DNA from: an uncultured Pseudomonadota bacterium
GTDB taxonomy: Bacteria > Pseudomonadota > Gammaproteobacteria > Steroidobacterales > Steroidobacteraceae
Length of the DNA: 51,978 nucleotides
Direction of reading: 5' to 3'
NCBI GenBank assembly: GCA_903898785.1
Contig: CAIUGU010000267.1
Span: forward strand, 1-51,978
The notes beneath the pieces are model-generated. The model worked only from the letters and a program-made list of their open reading frames with translations. It ran no database searches and had not been told where the DNA came from. Made by a program: the position numbers and the translations under genes. Position 1 is the stretch's first letter, and each line of letters begins with the position of its first letter. This document shows, piece by piece, positions 1-9,175 of this stretch.

Positions 1-1700
<1,700 letters not shown>

Positions 1701-1752
1701 CGGCAAATGTTAGAGTTCAAGCGTTCCATCACAGGGGGAGCTTAAAGCAACC

Positions 1753-1917
1753 ATGGCCACTCGCAAAAAGAAAGTCGCGCGCAAGTCCACCAAGGCCACG
1801 AAGGCCACGAAGGCCGTAAAGAAGGCTACCAAGAAGAAGGCGGCTCCCAAGCGCAAAGCCGCAAAGAAGAAGACGGGACGCAAGACGCGCGCGTCCATCG
1901 TGCGGCCGCCGCAGTAA
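1753..1917 (+). CDS. Lysine-rich histone H1-like peptide, 54 aa
   Basis: A small open frame starting ATG-GCC-ACT and ending TAA. About half the residues are Lys or Arg, with Ala, Thr and Ser filling most of the rest in KATK/KKAA-type repeats and no acidic residue. The composition matches the C-terminal tail type of bacterial histone H1-like, DNA-condensing proteins seen in several proteobacteria. A purine-rich AGGGGGAG (1733-1740) lies about 12 bases upstream and may be the ribosome site. The tandem ACGAAGGCC stretch near 1798-1818 suggests growth by codon repeat slippage. DNA binding is inferred from composition alone. Confidence 0.8.
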   Translation: MATRKKKVARKSTKATKATKAVKKATKKKAAPKRKAAKKKTGRKTRASIVRPPQ

Positions 1918-1943
1918 TCGTCAGCCCGCCGCGAGCCCATACC

Positions 1944-2420
1944 ATGCCTTCCCCGACCGGCACTGTCGATCGTTCCCCGAGCGGATACGACCTGGCTGCG
2001 CTGACGCCGGAGGAACGGGCACGGTTCGCGGCGGACCTCACGACGGAAGAACGCAGGGTGCTGCTGAACCAGGGCACCGAGCCGCCCTTCTGCGGCACCC
2101 TGCTCAACAACAAGGCCGCAGGGCTCTACGCGTGCCGCCTGTGCGGCCTGCCCTTGTTCCGCTCCGATGCGAAATTCGAGTCCGGCACGGGCTGGCCTAG
2201 TTTCTTCGATCCCGTGGACGCCACGCATATCGCGGAGTTGCGCGATGTCAGCCATGGCATGGTGCGCGTCGAGATCCGCTGCAAGCGCTGCGACGGGCAC
2301 CTCGGCCATGTGTTTGGCGACGGGCCGCCGCCCACTTTCAAGCGCTACTGCCTCAATTCCGTGTCGCTCGCTTTCTTCCCGAGCGGCAGCGAGCCGCCCC
2401 AGCGTACCCACGGCACCTGA
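1944..2420 (+). CDS. msrB: Peptide-methionine (R)-S-oxide reductase MsrB
   Basis: 158 residues. Reduces the R-sulfoxide of methionine in proteins, normally recycled by thioredoxin. It has the family signatures in order: a zinc CXXC at C64/C67, GTGWPSF at 81-87, the second CXXC at C113/C116 followed by DGHLGHVF, and the catalytic cysteine C136 in RYCLNS. An N-terminal extension of about 45 residues before the zinc knuckle is normal for single-domain MsrB. No signal peptide is visible, so it is probably cytoplasmic. It lies 26 bases after the histone-like gene on the same strand and may be cotranscribed with it. Confidence 0.95.
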   Translation: MPSPTGTVDRSPSGYDLAALTPEERARFAADLTTEERRVLLNQGTEPPFCGTLLNNKAAGLYACRLCGLPLFRSDAKFESGTGWPSFFDPVDATHIAELRDVSHGMVRVEIRCKRCDGHLGHVFGDGPPPTFKRYCLNSVSLAFFPSGSEPPQRTHGT

Positions 2421-2542
2421 CGGCGCAGTCTCGAACGTCGACTGCACTGCGCGCCTTTTGGCACGATCTCCGGCTTGTGCTATATCAGGCCAAGAGGCAC
2501 ACGTCCCGCACCCTGGCGCAAGCGGTCTGGAGGGGCATTCCC

Positions 2543-3070
2543 ATGAACACCAACCTGCATCCCGGCCACGCCACGCACGTCGCGCCGCTGGCTTGGCTGC
2601 TGGCGGTACTCACGCTGCCATCGACCTCTGCATCCGCGCAGGAGCTCGGCATCGGCGGCTCCCACTCGGTCTACGGCACCAACCCGTACCTGTCCGATGG
2701 CGCCACGGCGCTCATGCTCGGCAATTTCGAGAAGGGTGTCGAACTGACGCGCGCAGGCCTCAAGGACATCCTCACGACGGAAGAGCGCGTGACGATGCTG
2801 TCCAACCTGTGCGCGGGTTACGTGGGACTCAAGGAGTTCGACACCGCGATCGTGTATTGCAACCGCTCGCTCGCACTAGACCCGGGCAACTGGCGGGCCC
2901 TGCAGAATCGGGCCGCAGCCCATGCCGGCATCGGCCAGATCAACCAGGCCTTGAGGGACGTGGAACACGGCCTCGAGCTCAACCCCGGCAGCGACTCGCT
3001 GAAGCTCACGCTGTCGATCGTCCGCGAAATGGCGAAGCGCGAAGGCAAGCCCGCGACCCAGACTAGCTGA
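2543..3070 (+). CDS. Secreted TPR-repeat protein, 175 aa
   Basis: I place the start at the ATG at 2543 rather than a longer frame opening at 2477, because TGGAGGGG (2527-2534) sits 8 bases upstream and the shorter form begins with a plausible signal peptide: a hydrophobic stretch APLAWLLAVLTLP, then cleavage after SASA. The mature part contains at least two TPR-like helix pairs, for example MLSNLCAGYVGLKEFDTAI and the following NRSLALDPGNWRALQNRAA. TPR units mediate protein contacts; no partner is evident. Probably periplasmic. No catalytic motif is seen. Confidence 0.8.
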   Translation: MNTNLHPGHATHVAPLAWLLAVLTLPSTSASAQELGIGGSHSVYGTNPYLSDGATALMLGNFEKGVELTRAGLKDILTTEERVTMLSNLCAGYVGLKEFDTAIVYCNRSLALDPGNWRALQNRAAAHAGIGQINQALRDVEHGLELNPGSDSLKLTLSIVREMAKREGKPATQTS

Positions 3071-3134
3071 ACGCGGACTCCCCCTGACTCAGTCTCACGG
3101 CGGAGCGTCGCGGCTCCCTGAAGAATCCCTGCGC

Positions 3135-3171
3135 AAAAAAAAGGCCGCGTCGCGATGAACGAGGCGGCCTT
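3135..3171 (-). terminator. Strong intrinsic terminator reading leftwards
   Basis: AAGGCCGC (3141-3148) and GCGGCCTT (3164-3171) form a perfect 8-bp stem with a 15-base loop. On the plus strand it is preceded by a run of eight A (3135-3142), so on the minus strand the hairpin is followed by a U-tract: the textbook rho-independent layout. On the plus strand no U-run follows. The nearest minus-strand gene is pyrD, whose stop is about 570 bases away, so this could end a pyrD transcript or an unannotated small RNA. Confidence 0.75.
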
Positions 3172-3420
3172 GAAGAGACCCTATCGAGTCCCGAAGAGGT
3201 GCGGGGGGGGCACTCTCTGTAACCTAGCATCTGCAATGCTCATGCCACTCTGATGACAATGTGAGAAGCACGGGCTCTTTGAGACGAAAAGGCGGGCTAT
3301 TTCATTGAGTTGAGGTCACGGCGCGAGTCAGCTTGCAAGGCACGCTCGCCGTGTCTACTGATCCGACTCGGCGCAATTGCAGCTTTGCGTCGCACAAAGA
3401 GAGGGCAACGCCAGTGCTGC

Positions 3421-3668
3421 GCGCCGGGCCTTCGGCTGAGCCGTCCTCCGGCCGGGGTTTGCGTTTGGCATACCCGACAACGATCGTCACCAGTCGATCA
3501 TCGAGGGTGCCCGCCACGAGTCGGCATCACGTGGCCAACGACAGCTCCGCTTCGCATACCGCTGGCGATCATCGCGGCCGGTGAGCGGCGATGTGCCCGC
3601 GACATTTGACCCGTGCCGATTGAAAGGGCCTCAGCCAAACGCAAACCCCGTCCAGATGCCGGCTCCGG
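3421..3668 (+). repeat. Left arm of long inverted repeat flanking pyrD
   Basis: This stretch aligns along its whole length, with small indels, to the reverse complement of 4875-5117. Shared blocks in the same order include GGCTGAGCCG, GAGG(G)TGCCCGCCACGAG, ATCGCGGCCGGTGAG, the 20-mer CGCGACATTTGACCCGTGCC, CGATTGAAAG and GCCAAACGCAAACCCCGTCC. Inside this arm the 17-mer CGGGGTTTGCGTTTGGC (3453-3469) also pairs perfectly with its complement at 3634-3650, so this arm alone can fold into a hairpin about 200 bases long. Confidence 0.85.
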
Positions 3669-3743
3669 GAACTGGCGCGGAGGATATGCATTCGCAGCCC
3701 TTGGAACCTGCAGCCATGATCCTTCCTGGCTTACCGCAAGCAG

Positions 3744-4739
3744 CTAGCCAATTGCCCGGATGCAGTTCCTTACGAGCGAAGGGCCGCGATAGACAAGGCC
3801 CGTGTAAAGTTGCACAAGGTCAGCACCCGCATCGCGCATGGCACGTGCCGCAACCGGCGAGTCAACGCCACCTACTCCGATGATCGGGAATACGGCACCC
3901 AATGAGTCGCGCAGCTCGCGGACGAAGCCAAGGGCAATAGATCGCAGTGGAGCACCACTCAGACCACCTTGGTGGATTCGGGCGACTGCTCGGTCGCTGT
4001 CGCGCTTGATGGTGGTATTCGTTGCGATCACGCCATCAATCGGCAGGGTCTTGAATAGCGCCACAATCTCGCCCAGCTGTTCGGCCTCAAGATCGGGCGA
4101 GAGCTTCACGAGCAAGGGCGGCCTATTGCCATCGGTCATCGCGCCACGATCTCTTTCCTCGAGCAGCGCGCGCAGCAATGGCTCGAGATGCTCCACTCCT
4201 TGCAGTGCCCTCAATCCCGACGTGTTGGGAGAGGAGACGTTGACTGCAATGTAGTCTGCAATACTACGAACGGCTCTCAGACATTCGACGTAGTCGTCGA
4301 CGGCACCAGAAAGGGGCGTATCTGCATTCTTGCCGATGTTAACTCCCACCATTCCGCGATACCGGCGGCGGCGCAGTCTTGCAGCGACGACGGCTGCGCC
4401 GTCATTCGGAAACCCCAACCGATTGACAAGGGCGCCAGCAGAAGGCACGCGAAACAACCGCGGCCTCGATTGTCCACTCTGCGGACGGGGTGTCACTGTA
4501 CCAACTTCGATGAAGCCAAACCCAAGCCGCCCGAGGCCATCGACGGCCGTCCCATTCTTGTCGAATCCTGCAGCGAGCCCCACCCGATTCGGAAAGCGCA
4601 ACCCCATGCACTCAACGGGTGTATGCGAAGGAATTCGGACGTTCGTTCCGCCGGCGACGCGAAGACCCTCCAGGACAAGCTGATGTGCCCGTTCCGGATC
4701 GAGGGCGAAGAGAGCTGAGCGAATCGCTGGGTACCACAT
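3744..4739 (-). CDS. pyrD: Dihydroorotate dehydrogenase (quinone), class 2
   Basis: 331 residues from the ATG at 4737-4739 (MWYPAIRS). Oxidises dihydroorotate to orotate in pyrimidine synthesis and passes electrons to membrane quinone. Seen: GLAAGFDKNG at 54-63, NRLGFPNDG near 106, GVNIGKN near 132, NVSSPNTSGLR at 167-177 with catalytic Ser170 typical of class 2, VKLSPD near 211, NTTI at 241, GGLSG at 258 and the C-terminal VQLYTGLVYRGP. The N-terminal ALFALDPERAHQL helix is the class-2 membrane-associating part. An in-frame extension to 4931 translates the flanking repeat plus a proline run and is rejected as start. Base composition is visibly less GC-rich than neighbours, and the gene sits between long inverted repeats, which suggests acquisition or movement as a unit. 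Confidence 0.95.
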   Translation of the reverse strand: MWYPAIRSALFALDPERAHQLVLEGLRVAGGTNVRIPSHTPVECMGLRFPNRVGLAAGFDKNGTAVDGLGRLGFGFIEVGTVTPRPQSGQSRPRLFRVPSAGALVNRLGFPNDGAAVVAARLRRRRYRGMVGVNIGKNADTPLSGAVDDYVECLRAVRSIADYIAVNVSSPNTSGLRALQGVEHLEPLLRALLEERDRGAMTDGNRPPLLVKLSPDLEAEQLGEIVALFKTLPIDGVIATNTTIKRDSDRAVARIHQGGLSGAPLRSIALGFVRELRDSLGAVFPIIGVGGVDSPVAARAMRDAGADLVQLYTGLVYRGPSLVRNCIRAIG

Positions 4740-5166
4740 TGCCTGATGATGCGGCGGCCTTTGGCGGGGAGCAAGGACTGCGGGATGGCGACGCGGTAGA
4801 GGTGGAGGTGGAGGTAGTGATAGAAGAATCCGTGGCAGAGCTGCTGCTGGGGTATTTGCACTGACACACGGGTACCCCGAGCCGGCATCTGGACGGGGTT
4901 TGCGTTTGGCAGAGTCACTTTCAATCGGCACGGGTCAAATGTCGCGGGCACATTGCGGCTCACCGGCCGCGATGAATGCAAGCGGGGTGCGGAGCGAAGC
5001 AAAGGGGAGTTACGCGATGCCAGCTCGTGGCGGGCACCTCAATAAACCCACGGTGACGTTTATTATCGGGTAGGCCAGCAGACCCCGGTCGGTGGGCGGC
5101 TCAGCCGAGGCCCGGCGATCCGGCACCAACGCCAGCCCCACCGCTCTTGAAATGAGCCTCGCTGGA
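4740..5166. other. Gene-free stretch upstream of pyrD and downstream of sthA
   Basis: No gene seen. It contains a short imperfect hexamer repeat of GGTGGA type (about 4795-4817), the right arm of the long inverted repeat (4875-5117), and inside that arm a small AT-rich hairpin AATAAAC-N10-GTTTATT (5041-5064). I found no convincing ribosome site or promoter for pyrD in the 130 bases before its ATG. Confidence 0.6.
4875..5117 (-). repeat. Right arm of long inverted repeat flanking pyrD
   Basis: Reverse complement of the left arm at 3421-3668, with the most conserved block at 4880-4970 carrying another copy of the 17-mer CGGGGTTTGCGTTTGGC (4894-4910). Divergence is higher towards 5117, where the partner of the internal hairpin has decayed to ACCGGGGTCTGCTGGCC. 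The arms enclose pyrD, giving a unit of about 1.7 kb with nothing else in it. I see no transposase and no target duplication that I can be sure of. Confidence 0.83.
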
Positions 5167-6555
5167 CTAGGCGAGCCGATTGAGCCCGTTGAACGCGGCG
5201 GTCCGGTAGGCCTCGGCCATCGTCGGGTAGTTGAACGTCGTGTTCACGAAGTACCGCATGTCGTTCATGTCGTCGCTCGACATCACGGTCTGGCCGATGT
5301 GGATGATCTCCGACGCGCCGTCGCCGAAGCAGTGCACGCCGAGGACCTTCAGCGTCTCGGTATTGAAGAGGATCTTCAGCATGCCGACGCGCTCGTCCGT
5401 CATCTGCGCGCGCGCCAGGCTCTTGAAGCTCGCATGCCCCACTTCGTATGGAATGTTCTTCTCACGCAGCTCACGCTCGTTCATGCCGACCGTCGAGATC
5501 TCCGGCAGCGTGTAGATGCCGGTGGGCACGAGGTCAGGACGGTGCGGTTCCATCCGCGGGTCGAGGATGTGCTGGACGGCATCACACCCCTGGCCGTAGG
5601 CGGCACTGGCGAGTGCCGGCGGGCCGATGACGTCGCCGGCCGCGTAAATGTGGCCGATCGGCGTCTGGTAATGCGCATTCACCGACAGCTGGCCGCGTGA
5701 GTTCGGAACGAGCCCCACCGCCTCCAGGTTCATGCCGCTCGTATTGCCGGTGCGGCCGTTGGCCCACAGCAGCAGGTCCGACTTGATCTTGCGGCCCGAT
5801 TCGAGCTGCAGTACGACGTCGCGCTCGCGCGCTTCGAGCCCGGCAAACTTCTCGTTGTGGCGAATGACGCAACCCTGCTCGCGCAGGTGATACGACAGCG
5901 CCTCGGCAATCTCGTCATCGAGGAACGACAGCAGGCGGTCCTGTGTGTTCACCAGCGTGACCTTGCAGCCCAGGTTGATGAAGATCGACGCGTACTCGCA
6001 CCCGATCACGCCGGCACCGTAGATGGTGACGACAAAGGGGTTGTCGCCGTAGCGGAGGATGCTGTCGCTGTCGCGGACCCGCGGATGGCTGAAATCGAGT
6101 TCCGGCGGATGGTACGGCCGCGATCCGGTGGCGACGACGATATGGTCGGCCGTGACCCGCAACGTCTCGGCGCTGTCGGAGCGAACTTCGACCGTGTGGT
6201 CGTCGACGAACCAGGCGTCGCCCGCGAGGATAGGCACGCGATTGCGGTCGTAGAAGCGCCGGCGGCTCGCCACCTGCGCGTCGATCACGCTACCGGCCGA
6301 GGACAGCAGGCGCGGAAAACTGACGTTCAGCGAATTGCGGAATTCACGCAGCAGCGGATTGCGGCGGGCGTCGTACAGCGTCTTGACCGCTTGCCGGAGG
6401 GCCTTGCTCGGGATGGTGCCCCAGTGGGTGCAACCGCCTCCGACTTCCCTGTGACGTTCGATGAGGGCGACTTTGCGGCGATTCTTCGCCGCCATCATTG
6501 CCGCGCCCTCACCCGCCGGGCCGCTGCCGATGACCAGAATATCGTAGTGATTCAC
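5167..6555 (-). CDS. sthA: Soluble pyridine nucleotide transhydrogenase SthA
   Basis: 462 residues from a GTG at 6553-6555 ([12 protein letters not shown]); an ATG at 6585 would add ten residues and cannot be excluded. Transfers hydride between NADPH and NAD+, a cytoplasmic FAD enzyme that balances the two pools. The FAD fold [11 protein letters not shown] is at the start, followed by [15 protein letters not shown], where the second redox cysteine of related dehydrogenases is replaced by Thr as in known SthA. The NAD(P) fold [36 protein letters not shown] and the C-terminal [21 protein letters not shown] also match SthA. Length and sequence agree closely with the Escherichia coli enzyme. The TetR gene lies 110 bases upstream on the same strand. 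Confidence 0.97.
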   Translation of the reverse strand: MNHYDILVIGSGPAGEGAAMMAAKNRRKVALIERHREVGGGCTHWGTIPSKALRQAVKTLYDARRNPLLREFRNSLNVSFPRLLSSAGSVIDAQVASRRRFYDRNRVPILAGDAWFVDDHTVEVRSDSAETLRVTADHIVVATGSRPYHPPELDFSHPRVRDSDSILRYGDNPFVVTIYGAGVIGCEYASIFINLGCKVTLVNTQDRLLSFLDDEIAEALSYHLREQGCVIRHNEKFAGLEARERDVVLQLESGRKIKSDLLLWANGRTGNTSGMNLEAVGLVPNSRGQLSVNAHYQTPIGHIYAAGDVIGPPALASAAYGQGCDAVQHILDPRMEPHRPDLVPTGIYTLPEISTVGMNERELREKNIPYEVGHASFKSLARAQMTDERVGMLKILFNTETLKVLGVHCFGDGASEIIHIGQTVMSSDDMNDMRYFVNTTFNYPTMAEAYRTAAFNGLNRLA

Positions 6556-6664
6556 GGCGCGTATGCTATCGCATTGCAGCGGCATCGCGAAGGTTGCGCG
6601 ACCGGAAGTGGGACACGCTTCGCCGCTGAATGCGGGATCGACGCGCCCGCGAGCGCTGCCGCTG

Positions 6665-7336
6665 TCAGCCGGATCGGGCCTTGGGCGATCCGGCCCCGGT
6701 TTCCGGGGTCGCCGCGATGCCCATGAACTGCCACCTGAGCGCCTTGCGGAGCGTGGTGGTGTACTCCTCTCGCGAATAGATGCCGGTCGCCCAGTAGCGG
6801 AGGCTGGACCAGTAGTGGGAGAACAGCAGGCGGCTGATCTCACTGGGGGAAAGTTCCCGGGTAACTTCACCGCGTTGCTGATGTTCGGCCACGATGGCCG
6901 AGGTGATATCGCGCACGGCATCGCCGAGTTCATGCGAGCGCTGGGTCAGCTCGGAATTCAGCGTGATCGCCAGCTCGCGCAGGAAGTGCCGCGTGATCTC
7001 GACGTCTCGACCGTGGTAGTTCGCCATCTCCTCGAAGACGAACATGATCCGGTCCTTGCAGCTGCCTGCGGCCGGGATCCGCGACGGGATGGTGGCGACG
7101 AACTCCATCGCCTCATGGACGAGCGCGATGATCAGCAGATCGGTCTTGTTGCTGATGTAGCCGAACAGGGTCCCGGGCGGGATGCCGGCCTCGACGGCGA
7201 CTTCCTGGGTCGTCACCGCGTCGAAGCCCTTCGCGCGGATCAGCTTGCGGCCGGCCAACGCAATACGCTCCGCCGTCTCGGCTTTCTTCTGCTCGCGACG
7301 ACCGACCTTTCTCTTCACGACACTATCGCGCTTCAA
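6665..7336 (-). CDS. TetR/AcrR family transcriptional regulator
   Basis: 223 residues from a TTG at 7334-7336; an in-frame GTG at 7318 is an alternative. The N-terminal helix-turn-helix is clear: [35 protein letters not shown]-type pattern, then [14 protein letters not shown] as recognition helix and following Tyr/Phe motif. The C-terminal ligand domain is alpha-helical and not diagnostic. It lies upstream of sthA on the same strand and may be cotranscribed with it, or act elsewhere. Target and ligand are unknown. Confidence 0.85.
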   Translation of the reverse strand: MKRDSVVKRKVGRREQKKAETAERIALAGRKLIRAKGFDAVTTQEVAVEAGIPPGTLFGYISNKTDLLIIALVHEAMEFVATIPSRIPAAGSCKDRIMFVFEEMANYHGRDVEITRHFLRELAITLNSELTQRSHELGDAVRDITSAIVAEHQQRGEVTRELSPSEISRLLFSHYWSSLRYWATGIYSREEYTTTLRKALRWQFMGIAATPETGAGSPKARSG

Positions 7337-7655
7337 AGTGGGGACCTGTCATGACAACCGGCACGCTTGGCGCAGGACCGGATGAAGCCCGCCGACGGGC
7401 ACGGTACTCCTAGGGAACCTCTGCAGAGGTTCCCTAGGCGCCGGGGCGGCCTGACGCCATAGGAACCCAAGCATACTTGAAAATGCGGTCCCAGAGCCGC
7501 CGGCCACCCCGTCTCGAGGGACGTTCCTGCCGATAAAGACGGGGTGAACGGCAAAATCGGCCCCTATCGGTACAATCCGCCCAGGCGCTACCCCGTTCCG
7601 GGCGCGCCTCCTCCAGGACCTGACCCTACCGTGCCGCATCGAGGACCTGCCCGCC
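7337..7655. other. Divergent intergenic region between tetR and the SnoaL-like gene
   Basis: 319 bases without a gene. It holds a perfect 30-bp palindrome at 7409-7438 and a TACAAT (7571-7576) that could be a -10 element for the gene at 7656, though no good -35 element precedes it at normal spacing. GAGGA at 7641-7645 is the likely ribosome site of that gene. Confidence 0.5.
7409..7438. repeat. Perfect 30-bp palindrome
   Basis: CCTAGGGAACCTCTG (7409-7423) is followed immediately by its exact reverse complement, with no loop. Perfect spacer-free symmetry this long is rare by chance. No U-run follows on either strand, so it is not a standard terminator. It could be an operator for a dimeric regulator such as the adjacent TetR protein, whose start is only 73 bases away, or a head-to-head remnant of transposon ends. 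Confidence 0.8.
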
Positions 7656-8114
7656 ATGAAGCACCTGCTTTCCCTGATTGCCCTATCCGCCTGCCTTGCA
7701 GGCGCGTCGTTCCACGCCCAGGCCGCCGAGCCCAGCCGTCTCGAGGCCAACAAGCAGCTGGTGCGCGACTTTTTCGTCGCTTTCGGCATGCGCGACAAGG
7801 CAAAGCTCGCCCAGATCGTCAGGGAGGATTACATCCAGCACGCCCCGAATTTCGAGACCGGGATAGCGGGCACATTCAAGTTCATCGACGCCCTGCCCGG
7901 CACCGCTCCCACGACGCCTCCGGACCCGGGCATCATCCGCATGGTGGCCGAAGGCGACATGGTCGTCTCGCACATCCGCAGACAGGGGCCGAACGGCGTG
8001 AATGCCGCGATGGACATCTTCCGTATCCAGGACGGCAAGATTGCCGAACACTGGGGCGTACAGCAGGCTGTGCCACCCGAGGACAAGGCGCTCAACAAGA
8101 ACGGCTTCTTCTGA
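7656..8114 (+). CDS. Exported SnoaL-like (NTF2 fold) protein, 152 aa
   Basis: A signal peptide is evident (KHLLSLIALSACLAGASFHAQA, cleavage after AQA). The mature part has the SnoaL-like pattern: LEANKQLVRDFFVAFGMRDKAKLAQIVREDYIQHAP-type start, where the YIQH motif is common to polyketide-cyclase-like NTF2 proteins, and an ending strand FRIQDGKIAEHWGVQQ typical of the family. Members of this fold include isomerases, cyclases and non-catalytic binding proteins; no reaction can be assigned. The presence of a signal peptide puts it in the periplasm. It stands alone on the plus strand with a terminator-like hairpin just after the stop. Confidence 0.85.
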   Translation: MKHLLSLIALSACLAGASFHAQAAEPSRLEANKQLVRDFFVAFGMRDKAKLAQIVREDYIQHAPNFETGIAGTFKFIDALPGTAPTTPPDPGIIRMVAEGDMVVSHIRRQGPNGVNAAMDIFRIQDGKIAEHWGVQQAVPPEDKALNKNGFF

Positions 8115-8127
8115 CCTCCAGCAGGAA

Positions 8128-8163
8128 ACCGCCCGGAGCCGGTTCGATCCGGTTCCGGGCGGT
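8128..8163 (+). terminator. Terminator-like hairpin after the SnoaL-like gene
   Basis: ACCGCCCGGAGCCGG (8128-8142) pairs with CCGGTTCCGGGCGGT (8149-8163), with one G-U pair and a six-base loop. It starts 14 bases after the stop codon. No U-run follows, only GTGTCTCGT, so it is either a weak terminator or an mRNA-end stabiliser; it could act on both strands. Confidence 0.55.
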
Positions 8164-8304
8164 GTCTCGTCCCGGGCCGCCCGCCTCACTCAGCGAGGAC
8201 TGACGGGCCGCAGCGGGCTCCCTGCGCTACTTCCCGCCGAAACGACGGCCGATCGATACACCGCGGAACGTCGCTACCGCATACGGAGAAGGCGCGAATG
8301 CCCG

Positions 8305-9018
8305 CTACATCGCGAGCAGTTGCTCTGCCACGGCACCGGGTGCCGACAGGAATGGCGAATGGCTGGTGGGCAACGTCACGACGCGCTTGCAGGGCAGTTG
8401 CGCGTGCATGGCGCGTTGCGCAGCGAGGCTGATGGCCTGGTCGGCCGCACATTCGACATAGACGCGCGGAATGCGACCCCAGCGTTCGGCAGTCGTCTTC
8501 AGCGGCGTGCCGAGCGGTGCCGTCGCTTGCGGAACCAGCAGCCGTCTCGCGAGTGCCACATCCTCCGCCGAGCAGTCCGCATAGAACACGTCCCTGACGG
8601 CGCTGTCCTTCACGCGCGCGGAGGAATGATCCGGCGAGAACTCGAGATTGGAGAGAACCTTGCCCGCCGCGTCCGTCTGCGCCTGCGCCAGCAGCGACTG
8701 GCCGCTCGGCAGGAGGAACGACGTCAGGTACAGCAACGACGTCACCTTCTCGGGCATGGCTTCCGCTGCCATGGTGATGGCAATGCCCCCCATGCTGTGC
8801 GCCACCAGCTGGACCGGATCCTGGCAGGCCTTCAGGACTTCGCAAACGCGATCGGCATAAGCCTGCAGCGACGCGCCTGCAATGGGCGTCCGATCGACGC
8901 CGAGTGCCGGGAGATCGGGCGTGATGACCGTATGGCCTTTGGCTTCCAGCAACGGCACCACTTTGTGCCAGCACCAGGCCCCGTGCCACGCGCCGTGAAC
9001 CAGAACATACGTGCTCAT
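8305..9018 (-). CDS. Alpha/beta hydrolase, plant esterase/hydroxynitrile lyase-like subfamily
   Basis: 237 residues, no signal peptide. It begins YVLVHGAWHGAWCWHKVVPLLEAKGH, the oxyanion-hole and N-terminal signature of the small esterases related to methyl-salicylate esterases and hydroxynitrile lyases. The nucleophile elbow AHSMGG places Ser75, the catalytic His is H220 in TSHSPF, and the Asp is probably in CAADQAIS near residue 193. The likely role is hydrolysis of a small ester, substrate unknown. G-rich AGGGGGGGCGGA precedes the ATG. It is divergent from the intradiol dioxygenase-like gene with a 157-base gap between them. Confidence 0.88.
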   Translation of the reverse strand: MSTYVLVHGAWHGAWCWHKVVPLLEAKGHTVITPDLPALGVDRTPIAGASLQAYADRVCEVLKACQDPVQLVAHSMGGIAITMAAEAMPEKVTSLLYLTSFLLPSGQSLLAQAQTDAAGKVLSNLEFSPDHSSARVKDSAVRDVFYADCSAEDVALARRLLVPQATAPLGTPLKTTAERWGRIPRVYVECAADQAISLAAQRAMHAQLPCKRVVTLPTSHSPFLSAPGAVAEQLLAM

Positions 9019-9175
9019 TCCGCCCCCCCTGTTCGTGTAGATCTCGTGCCGTGCCGCGACTTGCGCCGGAAGCAGCCAGCCCGGGACAATGGTCGGCTGT
9101 CCGGGAACTATTGCCAGCGGCCTTCTTCATATAGTCAGGCAATTCCGCGAACGGCGCCAGCGAAGGATACCCCCT

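Larger units (their letters stand above)
3071..3743. other. Gene-poor stretch between the TPR gene and pyrD
   Basis: About 670 bases with no convincing gene. It holds a minus-strand terminator hairpin (3135-3171), an 8-G run flanked by GTGC and GCAC (3199-3213) that could form a small hairpin, and the left arm of the long inverted repeat (3421-3668). The short open frames here lack ribosome sites and mostly translate repeat DNA. The part between 3172 and 3420 could hold the body of a minus-strand small RNA ending at the terminator, but no convincing promoter is visible. Confidence 0.6.

Noticed and set aside
1710-2447. Minus-strand 245-residue frame opposite the histone-like gene and msrB
   Set aside because: It is the antisense shadow of two genes whose plus-strand products have clear family or composition signatures.
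3203-3210. Run of eight G as a phase-variation tract
   Set aside because: It lies in non-coding DNA far from any promoter or reading frame I can support.
3310-3609. Plus-strand open frames in the repeat region
   Set aside because: No ribosome site, and the sequence is explained as repeat DNA with counterparts on the other strand at 4875-5117.
4795-4817. Short GGTGGA hexamer repeat
   Set aside because: Only about four imperfect copies, not near a start codon or promoter with sensible spacing; likely chance low complexity.
4740-4931. N-terminal extension of PyrD by 64 residues
   Set aside because: It translates the inverted-repeat DNA and a low-complexity proline stretch; PyrD homologues start at MWYP-like positions.
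3421-5117. Integron gene cassette or attC sites
   Set aside because: No GTTRRRY/RYYYAAC core pairs, no integrase in the window, and the repeats are inverted rather than direct.
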